A DNA stretch of 36,909 nucleotides from Phaeobacter sp. (lineage in GTDB: Bacteria; Pseudomonadota; Alphaproteobacteria; Rhodobacterales; Rhodobacteraceae). The notes under the pieces are model-generated. The model searched no databases, was not told the origin of the DNA, and saw only the letters and a program-made list of their open reading frames with translations. Every line of letters begins with the position of its first letter. The first letter of the stretch is position 1. Location: NCBI RefSeq assembly GCF_022825805.1, contig NZ_JAJDWC010000123.1, positions 1-36,909 of the forward strand, given 5' to 3'. Both the position numbers and the translations under genes were made by a program. Shown piece after piece: positions 23,661-33,436 of this stretch.

Positions 23661-26042
23661 TCAAAACGGGACGTCATCCGCCGCGGTCGCCGCTTTGACA
23701 AATTTGGCCACCACTTTCTTAACGCCCGCCTTTTCGAAATCGACCTCCAGCTTGTCGCCTTCGATCCCAATGATGGCGCCGTAGCCAAATTTCTGATGGA
23801 ACACCCGTTCACCCTCCATGAAGCTTGAGGTGGCGGTGATATCGATGACAGAGGAGCGGCTTTCGCGAGGTTGCGACAGGCCACGTTCGCCAACGCGGGT
23901 CTGCATCCGTTTCCAGCCCGGCGAATTATAGCCATCGACCGCGGCCATACGCTCTTCGATGCTGGCGCGGCCAGACCCGCCACCAAAGCTGCTCGATGCG
24001 GGGGCGGCAGCGCCATAGCCACCGCCATAAAGGCCAGGTGGCGTCAGCACGTCCACGTGTTCTTCGGGGAGTTCGTCAATGAAGCGAGAGGGCAGCTGCG
24101 ATTGCCACTGGCCAAAGACACGCCGGTTGCCCGCAAAGGAAATGGTGCAGATTTCCTCGGCACGGGTGATCCCGACGTAGGCAAGCCTGCGTTCTTCCTC
24201 CAGACCCTTCAGGCCGCTTTCATCCATGGAGCGCTGCGAGGGAAACAGCCCATCCTCCCACCCCGGCAGGAAGACCGCAGGAAACTCCAGACCTTTGGCG
24301 GCATGCAGGGTCATGATCGACACTTTCTGCATGGCGTCCTGTTTGTCGTTGTCCATGATCAGGCTGACGTGTTCGAGGAACCCCTGCAGGTTTTCAAAGG
24401 CCTCCAGCGCCTTGACCAATTCCTTGAGGTTTTCCAGGCGGCCCGGTGCCTCGGGGGTTTTGTCGTTTTGCCACATGGTGGTGTAGCCGGCTTCATCGAG
24501 GATGATTTCCGCCAGATCCATATGGGTGATGTCACCTTCCCCGGCCAGACGCCCCCAGCGCATCAGATCCTCGCAGAGCTGGCGCAGCGCCTTGGCCCCT
24601 TTGCCCTTGATCTGGCCGGTTTCCACCGCCAGCCGCGCACCTTCGACCAAGGACACGCCGTTGGCGCGGGCCATGGTCTGGATGGTCTGCTGCGCCTTGT
24701 CGCCAAGGCCGCGTTTGGGGGTGTTGACGATGCGTTCAAAGGCCAGGTCATCATCGGCGGAGACCACCAGACGGAAATAGGCCATGGCATCGCGAATCTC
24801 GAGCCGTTCGTAAAAGCGTGGCCCGCCGATGACGCGATAAGGCAGGCCGATGGTCAGGAAGCGGTCTTCGAAAGCGCGCATCTGATGCGAGGCGCGCACG
24901 AGAATCGCCATTTTGTTCAGGTCCAGCGGATCCAGCCCACGGGTGCCGCGCTGCATGGCTTCGATTTCTTCGCCGATCCAGCGGGCTTCTTCTTCGCCGT
25001 CCCAATGGCCGATCAGGCGGACCTTTTCGCCGCCCTGCGCCTCGGTCCACAGCTCTTTGCCCAGACGATCAGAATTGCCCCGAATCACCCCGGATGCAGC
25101 ACTGAGGATATGTTCGGTCGAGCGGTAATTCTGCTCCAGCCGGACCACCATGGCGCCGGGAAAATCCTTTTCAAAGCGCAGGATATTGCCCACCTCTGCG
25201 CCGCGCCAGCCGTAGATCGACTGGTCATCATCCCCCACGCAGCAGATGTTTTTATGTCCGCCTGCGAGCAAGCGGAGCCACAGATACTGGGCGACGTTGG
25301 TGTCCTGATATTCGTCCACCATGATGTAGCGGAACCAGCGCTGATACTGGCCCAGCACATCGGGATTGTCCTGAAAGATGGTGACCATATGCAACAACAG
25401 GTCGCCAAAATCGACCGCGTTCAGCTCCAGCAGGCGGGCCTGATATTGCGCGTAGAAATCAACACCACGGTGGTTGTAGGCGCTGGCATCGGCCACCGGC
25501 ACCTTTGAAGGGCTGAGCGCGCGGTTTTTCCAATCGTCGATGATCCCGGCCAGCATCCGAGCGGGCCAACGTTTGTCATCGATGCCTTCGGCTTTGATCA
25601 GCTGTTTGAGCAGGCGAATCTGATCATCGGTGTCCAGAATGGTGAAGTTGGATTTCAGCCCGACGAGTTCGGCGTGACGGCGCAGCAGTTTCACACAGAT
25701 CGAATGGAAAGTGCCGAGCCACGGCACGCCCTCGATCGCCTGGCCCAGCATGGCGCCCACGCGCTCTTTCATCTCGCGCGCGGCCTTGTTGGTGAAGGTC
25801 ACGGCGAGGATTTCATTGGGCTTGGCCGACCCGGTGGTCAGCAGATGCACAATGCGCGCGGTCAGCGCCTTGGTCTTGCCGGTGCCTGCGCCCGCCAGCA
25901 TCAGCACCGGACCCTGCAGACATTCCACCGCCTCGCGCTGCGCGGGGTTCAACCCATCGAGATAGGGCATAGGCCGGGCCGCCATCGCCCGCGCGGACAG
26001 GGAAATCCCCTCAAAGGGGTCGATATCGTCAAAACTGCTCAT
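23661..26042 (-). CDS. uvrD: UvrD/PcrA-type 3'-5' DNA helicase
   Basis: A superfamily 1A helicase of 793 residues that acts in nucleotide excision repair, mismatch repair and removal of stalled RNA polymerase or RecA. It shows the Q motif region LNPAQREAV, Walker A GAGTGKT at 51-57, motif II VDEYQDTN, motif III GDDDQSIYGWRGA, LEQNYRST, and VMTLHAAKGLEF-like motif V (read here as IMTLHAAKGLEFPAVFL). A C-terminal Tudor-like domain (VFHQKFGYGAIIGIEG) matches the RNA-polymerase-binding region of PcrA/UvrD. ATG 26042 gives the family start; the frame to 26123 adds 27 unrelated residues. It is convergent with the ccaF1-sRNA operon. Confidence 0.95.
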   Translation of the reverse strand: MSSFDDIDPFEGISLSARAMAARPMPYLDGLNPAQREAVECLQGPVLMLAGAGTGKTKALTARIVHLLTTGSAKPNEILAVTFTNKAAREMKERVGAMLGQAIEGVPWLGTFHSICVKLLRRHAELVGLKSNFTILDTDDQIRLLKQLIKAEGIDDKRWPARMLAGIIDDWKNRALSPSKVPVADASAYNHRGVDFYAQYQARLLELNAVDFGDLLLHMVTIFQDNPDVLGQYQRWFRYIMVDEYQDTNVAQYLWLRLLAGGHKNICCVGDDDQSIYGWRGAEVGNILRFEKDFPGAMVVRLEQNYRSTEHILSAASGVIRGNSDRLGKELWTEAQGGEKVRLIGHWDGEEEARWIGEEIEAMQRGTRGLDPLDLNKMAILVRASHQMRAFEDRFLTIGLPYRVIGGPRFYERLEIRDAMAYFRLVVSADDDLAFERIVNTPKRGLGDKAQQTIQTMARANGVSLVEGARLAVETGQIKGKGAKALRQLCEDLMRWGRLAGEGDITHMDLAEIILDEAGYTTMWQNDKTPEAPGRLENLKELVKALEAFENLQGFLEHVSLIMDNDKQDAMQKVSIMTLHAAKGLEFPAVFLPGWEDGLFPSQRSMDESGLKGLEEERRLAYVGITRAEEICTISFAGNRRVFGQWQSQLPSRFIDELPEEHVDVLTPPGLYGGGYGAAAPASSSFGGGSGRASIEERMAAVDGYNSPGWKRMQTRVGERGLSQPRESRSSVIDITATSSFMEGERVFHQKFGYGAIIGIEGDKLEVDFEKAGVKKVVAKFVKAATAADDVPF

Positions 26043-26220
26043 GCCGGCAAAGTAGGACGGATTGGCGCAAAGGGGAAGGCTTTGTTCACGACCTGTTCGC
26101 GGGAAATTCCCTGTTTGGCACAAAATTTAGTCATTTTCAGAGCCGCCACCTCACCCCTGTTAAGATCCCAGCAAGGCCTGTGACGCAAATCTGAGCGCTC
26201 TGTATTATGTAGTGCGCGCC

Positions 26221-28158
26221 ATGACCCCCACCGAAAAGACCCGGATTGTTCAAAAACTGAAATGGATCGGTGTGGCGTTGATGCTTGTCACGCTGACCTT
26301 TGGTGCGATCTGGGGCGTCTACCGCCTGCCGCCGCCTATTGTTGATGCGATGCTGGAGGCCGATATCCGCAAGCAGGCCGAACTGTGGCGCAGGCGTGTG
26401 GTGCTGCATCTGAGCAATGCGGAGGCGACGTTTTCCAGCGGCTATGTCGATGAACATGATGCCGAATATCTGGAGCTGATGCCCGAGGCCTCTGATGTGT
26501 ACCGCCTGAAACTGCTGGATGAAACCGGCATGGTGTTCTGGTCGACGCGCACCGAAGATGTCGGCACCACCAATACGAGCCAGTATTTCTCCAGCCAGGT
26601 CCTCCAGGGGATAACCTACGTCAAGCAGGTGGAAAAAACCGCGTCCGAAATTGACGGGCTGGTGTTGCATTCCACCAATGTGGAACATGCGTTGATCCAC
26701 CGTGTGGTGGAAATCTACACCCCGATTTCCGACAATGGGCGTGTGGTTGGCGCGGTGGAATTCTACACCGATGTCACCGAGATGCGCAGCACCTTCATTT
26801 TCCGGGTGCGGATGCTGCTGGGCGGGCTCAGCGCCCTGGCCGTGTTGGCAATGGGGGCCGTGGCCTTTGTGATCTACAAAACCAACCGCCAGCAATTTCA
26901 CGCCCTGAGCCGCAAGACCCGGCAGGAGCGCAATATTCTGGATGAACAGCTGCGTCTGGCGCGAGAGGTCAAACTGCTGGGGGAGTTGAATGAATGGCTG
27001 CAATCCAGCCGCTCTCTGGATGAGCTGTTTGACATGGTGGCGCGGTTCATGACCCATATCCTGCCCAGCGCCGAGGGCAGTATATATGTCTATTCCAACT
27101 CCCGCGACGTGCTGGATGGCTGTATCAGCTGGAATGGTGGCGACCACAAGGACAACATCCACCCCGACAGTTGCTGGGGTCTGCGGCGGGGGCGGATCTA
27201 TGAATTTGGCAGCAGCGAAGTGACGTTTGTCTGCGAACATGCCGAACCCCATGATGGCCGCCCGTATTTCTGCTTTCCGATCCTGGCCCATGGCGAGACC
27301 ATCGGCCTGATGCATCTGCGCGCCCATTCGGCCGATTGCGAGACCTTTACGCTGAACAAGAAACTGGCCCGGATGTGCGCCGAGCAGGTCAGCATGGCCA
27401 TTTCCAATGTAAAAATGCGCGATCAGCTGCATGATCAGTCGGTGCGCGACCCTCTCACCGGGCTTTATAACCGCCGCCATATGACCGACAGCTTGCGCCG
27501 TGGCATTGATCGCTGCCGCGTCACGGGCAGCCGGTTGAGCATCGTGGCGGTGGATGTCGATCACTTCAAGAAATTCAACGACAACCACGGCCATGACGCA
27601 GGCGATATGGTGCTGCGCGCCGTGGGCGCCGCGATGAGCCAGATTTGCGATGGGGATGAGGTGGCTTGCCGCCCCGGCGGTGAAGAGTTCACCCTGATTT
27701 TGCCGGATATCTCGCCGCAGGACGCCCTGACCCGGGCAGAGCTGCTGCGCCAGCAGATCGAAGACATCACTGTGCGTTATGGCGAACGCACCCTGCCGCG
27801 GATCACCATTTCGGTGGGTGTCGCCCATTATCCGTCCCATGGAACCATGCCGCAGGATCTCTTGCGCACCGCTGACGAAGCCCTCTACGAGGCCAAGGCG
27901 CGCGGCCGCAACCAGGTGTTTGTGGCGGGCGGCGGCAATCTGAGTGTTCGGGCGCGCGACGACAACAGCCCGGATGCAACGGAGGATGCCGGGAATGATG
28001 GGGCACCCGATGGGATGGCACATGACACGACGCACACTGCGGCGCATGATATGGGAGCCCGCGACGGCGCAGAGCCCAAGGCAGCCAGCCAGCCCCAGGC
28101 GGAGCGCAAATCAGACCAGACAGAAGAGCGACGCCCCGGGGCCTCCGACGCGGCCTGA
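26221..28158 (+). CDS. Membrane-bound GAF-GGDEF diguanylate cyclase
   Basis: A 645-residue sensor that should make cyclic di-GMP from two GTP. It has an N-terminal membrane helix (about 16-34), a periplasmic sensor region (about 35-195), a second helix (about 200-220), a coiled coil, a GAF-like domain (about 255-400) and a GGDEF domain with DPLTGLYNRRH and the active-site GGEEF at 486-490. The inhibitory I-site RxxD is absent: the equivalent positions read D and E, so product inhibition by that route is unlikely. The C-terminal 55-60 residues are hydrophilic and repetitive. ATG 26221 is preferred to the GTG at 26212; neither has a clear ribosome site. It is divergent from uvrD. Confidence 0.88.
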   Translation: MTPTEKTRIVQKLKWIGVALMLVTLTFGAIWGVYRLPPPIVDAMLEADIRKQAELWRRRVVLHLSNAEATFSSGYVDEHDAEYLELMPEASDVYRLKLLDETGMVFWSTRTEDVGTTNTSQYFSSQVLQGITYVKQVEKTASEIDGLVLHSTNVEHALIHRVVEIYTPISDNGRVVGAVEFYTDVTEMRSTFIFRVRMLLGGLSALAVLAMGAVAFVIYKTNRQQFHALSRKTRQERNILDEQLRLAREVKLLGELNEWLQSSRSLDELFDMVARFMTHILPSAEGSIYVYSNSRDVLDGCISWNGGDHKDNIHPDSCWGLRRGRIYEFGSSEVTFVCEHAEPHDGRPYFCFPILAHGETIGLMHLRAHSADCETFTLNKKLARMCAEQVSMAISNVKMRDQLHDQSVRDPLTGLYNRRHMTDSLRRGIDRCRVTGSRLSIVAVDVDHFKKFNDNHGHDAGDMVLRAVGAAMSQICDGDEVACRPGGEEFTLILPDISPQDALTRAELLRQQIEDITVRYGERTLPRITISVGVAHYPSHGTMPQDLLRTADEALYEAKARGRNQVFVAGGGNLSVRARDDNSPDATEDAGNDGAPDGMAHDTTHTAAHDMGARDGAEPKAASQPQAERKSDQTEERRPGASDAA

Positions 28159-28272
28159 GCGACGCTGGCTGCGGTGGCCAATTGATGGCCATCGACAGCC
28201 ATTCGCGGTGCACGCGGAAACGGGTTGCGCCAACGCGGGACAAGAACAGGCCGGGCACAAATCGTTACAAAA

Positions 28273-28301
28273 TTGTTGCATTGCCAAACTCCCCCTAGAC
28301 T
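28273..28301 (+). promoter_or_regulatory. Candidate promoter of the hydroxy-acid dehydrogenase
   Basis: TTGTTG (28273-28278) and TAGACT (28296-28301) are separated by 17 bases, with a predicted start about 15 bases before the ATG at 28323. It is a reasonable sigma-70 type match. Confidence 0.4.
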
Positions 28302-28322
28302 TTTTCTGCAGAGCAGCAACAA

Positions 28323-29528
28323 ATGCGCGCCATGGATTTGCACCTGCGCTACCCTGCTCTGAGCGACCTTCGCGCGCGCGCCAAGCGCCGTCTTCCGCGC
28401 TTTGTCTGGGAGTATCTCGACAGTGGCACCGGCCCCGAGACCAGCTATGGCCGCAACCGTGCAGCGCTGGATCAGATCGGGTTTTCGCCCTCCATTCTGC
28501 ATGGCGAGCAGGATCCTGACCTGTCTGTTTCCCTGTTCGGGCAGTCGCGCCCCCTGCCCTTTGGCATCGCCCCTGTGGGCATGTCGGGGCTGATTTGGCC
28601 GGATGCCGAGGGTCACCTGGCCCGCTGCGCTGCAGCACATGGGATCCCCTATTGCCTGTCGACCGTTGCGAGCCAGTCGCCAGAGGATCTGGCGCCGCAT
28701 CTGGGGGCCAATCCCTGGTTTCAGCTTTACCCGCCAAAAGATCCGCAGATCCGGCTGGATATGTTGCAACGCGCCAAGGATGCCGGGTTCATGGGATTGG
28801 TGCTGACCGCCGATGTTCCCGTGGCCTCGCGCCGTGAGCGGTTGCAGCGCTCCGGGCTGACGCAGCCGCCGCGCCTGACACCCCGGCTGTTGGCACAGGT
28901 CGCTCTGCGTCCTGCCTGGGCGCTGGCAACGGCGCGACGTGGTATGCCGCATATGCGCACGTTGGACAAATACGTGACCGCCCAATCCGGCAGCCTGTCC
29001 TCCACCGCGCATGTTGGCTACCTGCTGCGCACATCACCGGACTGGGCCTATCTTGCCTGGCTCCGCGATCACTGGGACGGCCGGTTGATCGTGAAGGGGG
29101 TGTTGCGCTGCGAAGATATCGCGGGGCTGGAGGCCGCGGGCGTGGATGCAATCTGGGTGTCGAGCCACGCCGGGCGCCAGTTCGATGCCGCCCCCGCGGC
29201 CATCGACGTGCTGCCGCAGATCCGCGCCCAGACCCGCCTGCCGCTGATTTTTGACACCGGCGTGGAAAGCGGGCTGGATGTTTTGCGCGCACTGGCGCTG
29301 GGGGCGGACTATGTGATGATGGCGCGCGGCTTTCATCTGGCGCTGGCGGCTTTGGGGGCGCGCGGCCTGGATCATTTCATCGATATTCTGAAAAAAGACA
29401 TGCTGGCCAATATGGGCCAGATGGGCGCAGAGTCGCTGGGCACCCTGCCCAAGCCGCAGCCACTTGCGCCATTTGCGTCGCGATCCGCGACATATAGGAC
29501 CGAAACGGACCCAAATTCACCGCCATAA
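28323..29528 (+). CDS. FMN-dependent alpha-hydroxy-acid dehydrogenase
   Basis: A 401-residue TIM-barrel flavoenzyme of the lactate dehydrogenase (LldD)/glycolate oxidase/mandelate dehydrogenase family, which oxidises L-2-hydroxy acids to 2-oxo acids. It shows FGIAPVGMSGLIWPDAE, STVASQSPEDLA, WFQLYPPKD, LTADVPVASRRERL, IVKGVLRCEDI, and VSSHAGRQFDAAPA with the predicted catalytic histidine at residue 282 and the following arginine. The canonical Asn of the (S/N)NHGGRQ motif is Ser and the first Gly is Ala. If the substrate is lactate, the product is pyruvate, the substrate of the next gene, pyc; this is inference. An alternative ATG lies at 28332. Confidence 0.88.
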   Translation: MRAMDLHLRYPALSDLRARAKRRLPRFVWEYLDSGTGPETSYGRNRAALDQIGFSPSILHGEQDPDLSVSLFGQSRPLPFGIAPVGMSGLIWPDAEGHLARCAAAHGIPYCLSTVASQSPEDLAPHLGANPWFQLYPPKDPQIRLDMLQRAKDAGFMGLVLTADVPVASRRERLQRSGLTQPPRLTPRLLAQVALRPAWALATARRGMPHMRTLDKYVTAQSGSLSSTAHVGYLLRTSPDWAYLAWLRDHWDGRLIVKGVLRCEDIAGLEAAGVDAIWVSSHAGRQFDAAPAAIDVLPQIRAQTRLPLIFDTGVESGLDVLRALALGADYVMMARGFHLALAALGARGLDHFIDILKKDMLANMGQMGAESLGTLPKPQPLAPFASRSATYRTETDPNSPP

Positions 29529-29654
29529 ACCAAAAATATGGCGCAATCAGGCGTCAGGTCAGCGCTATCACGCTGGTCATACCCAAAACTACGTCTATAC
29601 CAGTCCGCAATTCGGACCTACCACAGAGCCAATCAGCACGACCTCGAGGAAGCC

Positions 29655-32600
29655 ATGACCGACTTCAAGAAAATCCTGATCGCCAACCGCGGCGAAATCG
29701 CCATCCGCGTCATGCGGGCCGCCAACGAGATGGGGAAACGAACAGTCGCCGTCTATGCGGAAGAGGATAAGCTGGGCTTGCACAGGTTCAAGGCGGACGA
29801 AGCCTATCGCATTGGCGAAGGCATGGGGCCGGTGGCGGCCTATCTGTCGATCGACGAGATCATCCGTGTCGCCAAGGAAAGCGGCGCGGATGCGATCCAT
29901 CCCGGTTACGGCCTGCTGTCGGAGAACCCCGATTTCGTGGACGCCTGTTCGCGCAACGGCATCACCTTCATCGGGCCCAAGGCCGAAACCATGCGCGCGC
30001 TTGGCGACAAGGCCTCGGCCCGTAAGGTCGCGATTGCTGCTGGCGTGCCGGTCATCCCCGCCACCGAGGTGCTGGGCGACGATATGGACGCGATCCGCAA
30101 GGAAGCGGCAGAGATCGGCTATCCCTTGATGCTGAAAGCGTCCTGGGGTGGCGGCGGGCGCGGCATGCGCCCGATCCACGGCGCGGACGAGTTGGAAGAG
30201 AAGGTGCTGGAAGGCCGCCGCGAAGCGGAAGCCGCCTTTGGCAACGGCGAGGGTTATTTGGAGAAGATGATCACCCGCGCCCGCCACGTCGAGGTGCAGA
30301 TCCTGGGCGACAAGCACGGCGAGATCTATCACCTCTATGAGCGCGATTGTTCGGTTCAGCGCCGCAACCAGAAAGTGGTGGAGCGCGCCCCTGCCCCTTA
30401 CCTGAGCGAAGAGCAGCGCACCGAGCTGTGTGATCTGGGTCGCAAGATCTGCCAGCATGTGAACTATGAATGCGCAGGCACCGTCGAATTCCTGATGGAT
30501 ATGAACGACGGCAAATTCTACTTCATCGAAGTGAACCCGCGGGTTCAGGTCGAACACACCGTGACCGAAGAGGTCACCGGCATCGACATCGTGCAAGCGC
30601 AGATCCTGATCGCTGAAGGCAAATCCATCGCCGAAGCCACCGGCAAGGCAAACCAGGGTGAAATCCGCCTGAATGGTCACGCGCTGCAGACCCGGGTCAC
30701 GACTGAGGATCCGCTGAACAACTTCATCCCCGACTATGGCCGCATCACCGCCTATCGCTCTGCCACCGGCATGGGCATTCGTCTGGATGGCGGCACCGCC
30801 TATGCAGGCGGCGTGATCACCCGCTACTACGACTCGCTCCTGACCAAGGTCACCGCCTGGGCGCAGACGCCGGAAAAGGCGATTGCCCGCATGGACCGCG
30901 CGCTGCGCGAATTCCGAGTTCGTGGCGTGTCGACCAACATCGCTTTTGTGGAAAACCTGCTGAAGCACCCGACGTTCTTGTCGAATGAATACACCACCAA
31001 ATTCATCGACGAGACGCCCGACCTGTTCCAATTTGCCAAGCGCAAGGACCGCGGCACCAAGGTTCTTACCTATATCGCCGACATCACCGTGAACGGGCAC
31101 CCCGAAACAGAGGGCCGCGCCAAACCCGCCGCGGAAGTGAAAGCGCCCCGCGCGCCGAAGGTCGAGCCAGGCAATCAGCCCTATGGCACCCGCAACCTGC
31201 TGGAGCAGAAGGGCGCGCAAGCGGTTGCTGACTGGATGAAGGCGCAGCGGCAGCTGCTACTCACGGACACCACCATGCGCGATGGCCACCAGTCGCTGCT
31301 GGCGACCCGGATGCGGTCGATCGACATGATCAAAGTGGCCCCCGCCTATGCGCAGAACCTCAACCAGCTGTTCTCGGTTGAATGCTGGGGTGGCGCGACC
31401 TTTGACGTGGCCTACCGCTTCTTGCAGGAATGCCCCTGGCAGCGTCTGCGCGATTTGCGCGATGCGATGCCAAACCTGATGACCCAGATGCTGTTGCGGG
31501 CCTCCAACGGGGTTGGCTACACCAACTACCCGGACAATGTGGTGCAGGAATTCGTGCGCCAAGCGGCCGAGACCGGTGTCGACGTGTTCCGCGTCTTTGA
31601 CAGCCTCAACTGGGTGGAAAACATGCGCGTCGCCATGGATGCGGTGGTGGAAAGCGGCAAGGTCTGTGAAGGCACCATCTGCTACACCGGTGACATTCTG
31701 GATCCGGCACGGTCCAAATATGACCTGAAGTACTATGTCGGCATGGCCAAAGATCTGGAAGCGGCTGGCGCCCATGTTCTGGGTCTGAAAGACATGGCCG
31801 GTCTGCTGAAACCTGCGGCAGCGCGCCAGCTGGTCAAGGCGCTGAAGGAAGAGGTCGGCCTGCCCGTCCACTTCCACACCCATGACACCTCTGGTGTGGC
31901 GGGTGCGACCATTCTGGCAGCAGCGGATGCGGGCGTCGACGCGGTCGATGCGGCCATGGACGCCTTCTCCGGTGGCACATCGCAGCCATGCCTGGGCTCC
32001 ATCGTCGAAGCCCTGCGCAACACCGATCGTGACACCGGCATTGATATCGCGGCGGTCCGCGAAATCTCTGACTATTGGGAACAGGTGCGCGGCCAATATG
32101 TGGCCTTCGAAAGCGGCCTCGCCGCCCCGGCCTCTGAGGTGTATCTGCACGAAATGCCCGGCGGGCAGTTCACCAACCTCAAGGCGCAGGCCCGGTCCCT
32201 GGGTCTGGAGGAAAAATGGTCCGACGTGGCGCAGACCTATGCCGATGTGAACCAGATGTTCGGTGACATCGTGAAGGTGACCCCATCCTCTAAAGTGGTC
32301 GGCGATATGGCCCTGATGATGGTCAGCCAGGGCCTGAGCCGCGCCGAAGTCGAGGATCCGAAGACCGATGTGGCCTTCCCCGACTCTGTCGTCGACATGA
32401 TGCGCGGCAACCTGGGTCAGCCTCCGGGTGGTTTCCCTGAAGGGATCGTCTCGAAGGTGCTGAAGGGTGATGCGCCCAACACCGCCCGCCCTGGTGCCCA
32501 TCTGGAACCCGTCGATCTGGAAGCGGTGCGCGCCGATCTCTCCAAGGAGCTGGAAGGTTTCAAGGTCGATAACGAGGATCTCAACGGCTATCTGATGTAT

Positions 32601-33098
32601 CCCAAGGTGTTCCTGGATTACATGGGCCGCCACCGGACCTATGGCCCGGTCCGCACCCTGCCAACGCGGACCTTCTTTTACGGGATGGAGCCGGGCGAGC
32701 AGATCGCGGCCGAGATTGACCCCGGCAAGACGCTGGAAATCCGCCTGCAGGCCATTGGTGAAACCGATGACAAAGGCGAGGTCAAAGTCTTCTTTGAACT
32801 GAACGGTCAGCCCCGTGTGATCCGCGTGCCAAACCGTCTGGTCAAGGCCAGCACCCAGGCCAACCCGAAGGCGGAACAGGGCAACCCCAACCACATCGGC
32901 GCGCCGATGCCCGGTGTTGTGGCCTCGGTCGCGGTGACTGTCGGACAGCAGGTTCACGAAGGTGACATGCTGCTGACCATCGAAGCGATGAAGATGGAAA
33001 CCGGCATCCATGTGGAACGCGACGCTGTGGTGAAAGCGGTTCATGTGCAGGCTGGCGGTCAGATCGACGCCAAAGACCTGCTGATCGAGCTGGAATAA
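29655..33098 (+). CDS. pyc: Pyruvate carboxylase
   Basis: A 1147-residue biotin enzyme that carboxylates pyruvate to oxaloacetate and so replenishes the TCA cycle. Domains in order: biotin carboxylase (about 1-450, with KILIANRGEIAIRVMRAA at the start, SWGGGGRGM and FIEVNPRVQVEHTVTE), carboxyltransferase (about 530-800, TTMRDGHQS at about 538-546, and HFHTHDTSG with metal-binding histidines), a PC tetramerisation region, and the biotinyl domain with EAMKMET, where the biotinylated lysine is residue 1113. Length matches single-chain PC. ATG 29655 with AGGA five bases upstream gives MTDFKKILIANRG; the open frame to 29538 is spurious. It lies 126 bases after the hydroxy-acid dehydrogenase. Confidence 0.97.
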   Translation: MTDFKKILIANRGEIAIRVMRAANEMGKRTVAVYAEEDKLGLHRFKADEAYRIGEGMGPVAAYLSIDEIIRVAKESGADAIHPGYGLLSENPDFVDACSRNGITFIGPKAETMRALGDKASARKVAIAAGVPVIPATEVLGDDMDAIRKEAAEIGYPLMLKASWGGGGRGMRPIHGADELEEKVLEGRREAEAAFGNGEGYLEKMITRARHVEVQILGDKHGEIYHLYERDCSVQRRNQKVVERAPAPYLSEEQRTELCDLGRKICQHVNYECAGTVEFLMDMNDGKFYFIEVNPRVQVEHTVTEEVTGIDIVQAQILIAEGKSIAEATGKANQGEIRLNGHALQTRVTTEDPLNNFIPDYGRITAYRSATGMGIRLDGGTAYAGGVITRYYDSLLTKVTAWAQTPEKAIARMDRALREFRVRGVSTNIAFVENLLKHPTFLSNEYTTKFIDETPDLFQFAKRKDRGTKVLTYIADITVNGHPETEGRAKPAAEVKAPRAPKVEPGNQPYGTRNLLEQKGAQAVADWMKAQRQLLLTDTTMRDGHQSLLATRMRSIDMIKVAPAYAQNLNQLFSVECWGGATFDVAYRFLQECPWQRLRDLRDAMPNLMTQMLLRASNGVGYTNYPDNVVQEFVRQAAETGVDVFRVFDSLNWVENMRVAMDAVVESGKVCEGTICYTGDILDPARSKYDLKYYVGMAKDLEAAGAHVLGLKDMAGLLKPAAARQLVKALKEEVGLPVHFHTHDTSGVAGATILAAADAGVDAVDAAMDAFSGGTSQPCLGSIVEALRNTDRDTGIDIAAVREISDYWEQVRGQYVAFESGLAAPASEVYLHEMPGGQFTNLKAQARSLGLEEKWSDVAQTYADVNQMFGDIVKVTPSSKVVGDMALMMVSQGLSRAEVEDPKTDVAFPDSVVDMMRGNLGQPPGGFPEGIVSKVLKGDAPNTARPGAHLEPVDLEAVRADLSKELEGFKVDNEDLNGYLMYPKVFLDYMGRHRTYGPVRTLPTRTFFYGMEPGEQIAAEIDPGKTLEIRLQAIGETDDKGEVKVFFELNGQPRVIRVPNRLVKASTQANPKAEQGNPNHIGAPMPGVVASVAVTVGQQVHEGDMLLTIEAMKMETGIHVERDAVVKAVHVQAGGQIDAKDLLIELE

Positions 33099-33436
33099 CA
33101 GCCGTTTACCAAGCTATCTCCGCTCTCCAACAGTGTTGGGGGGCGGTCCCCTCCCCGCGGTTCTTTGGTTGAATGTCGTGCACAATATGATGCGCGAGAC
33201 TGCGTTGGAGGCAGATCACAGCCAACCGCGCTGTTGTGCGCAAAAAGCAGCAAAAGGCGAAGTGAGCTTCAAATCGCTCGGGTTACAAGCGCTTACAAAA
33301 AGCGCTCCCATAGCACCTTCAACAACAGCACCTTCAATAATAGCGCCCTCAATACAGGCACGCTCAATACAGGCACTCTGCAGGGCGCCCTGAGGGATAC
33401 CCCTGCCAGCGCCAGAAGGCCGTTTACAAAGGCGAT
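33099..33436. other. Intergenic region after pyc
   Basis: No gene is supported in these 338 bases, and I see no textbook terminator after pyc. A 15-bp tandem repeat lies at 33313-33387. Confidence 0.5.
33313..33387. repeat. Five degenerate 15-bp tandem repeats
   Basis: Five 15-base units start at 33313, 33328, 33343, 33358 and 33373, each beginning GC(A/G)C and most containing CTTCAA or CTCAAT. Read on the plus strand they would encode five-residue units such as STFNN and GTLNT, a pentapeptide-repeat-like pattern. The surrounding frame has no other sign of a gene. It lies just 3' of the small minus-strand gene ending at 33437. Confidence 0.55.

Noticed and set aside
23871..25508. 545-codon plus-strand open frame
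   Set aside because: Antisense to the well-supported uvrD gene and without any recognisable motif.
26137..28047. 636-codon minus-strand open frame
   Set aside because: Antisense to the diguanylate cyclase; GC-bias artefact.
29595..33044. Two long minus-strand frames of 541 and 595 codons
   Set aside because: Both are antisense to pyruvate carboxylase, whose domains are complete on the plus strand.
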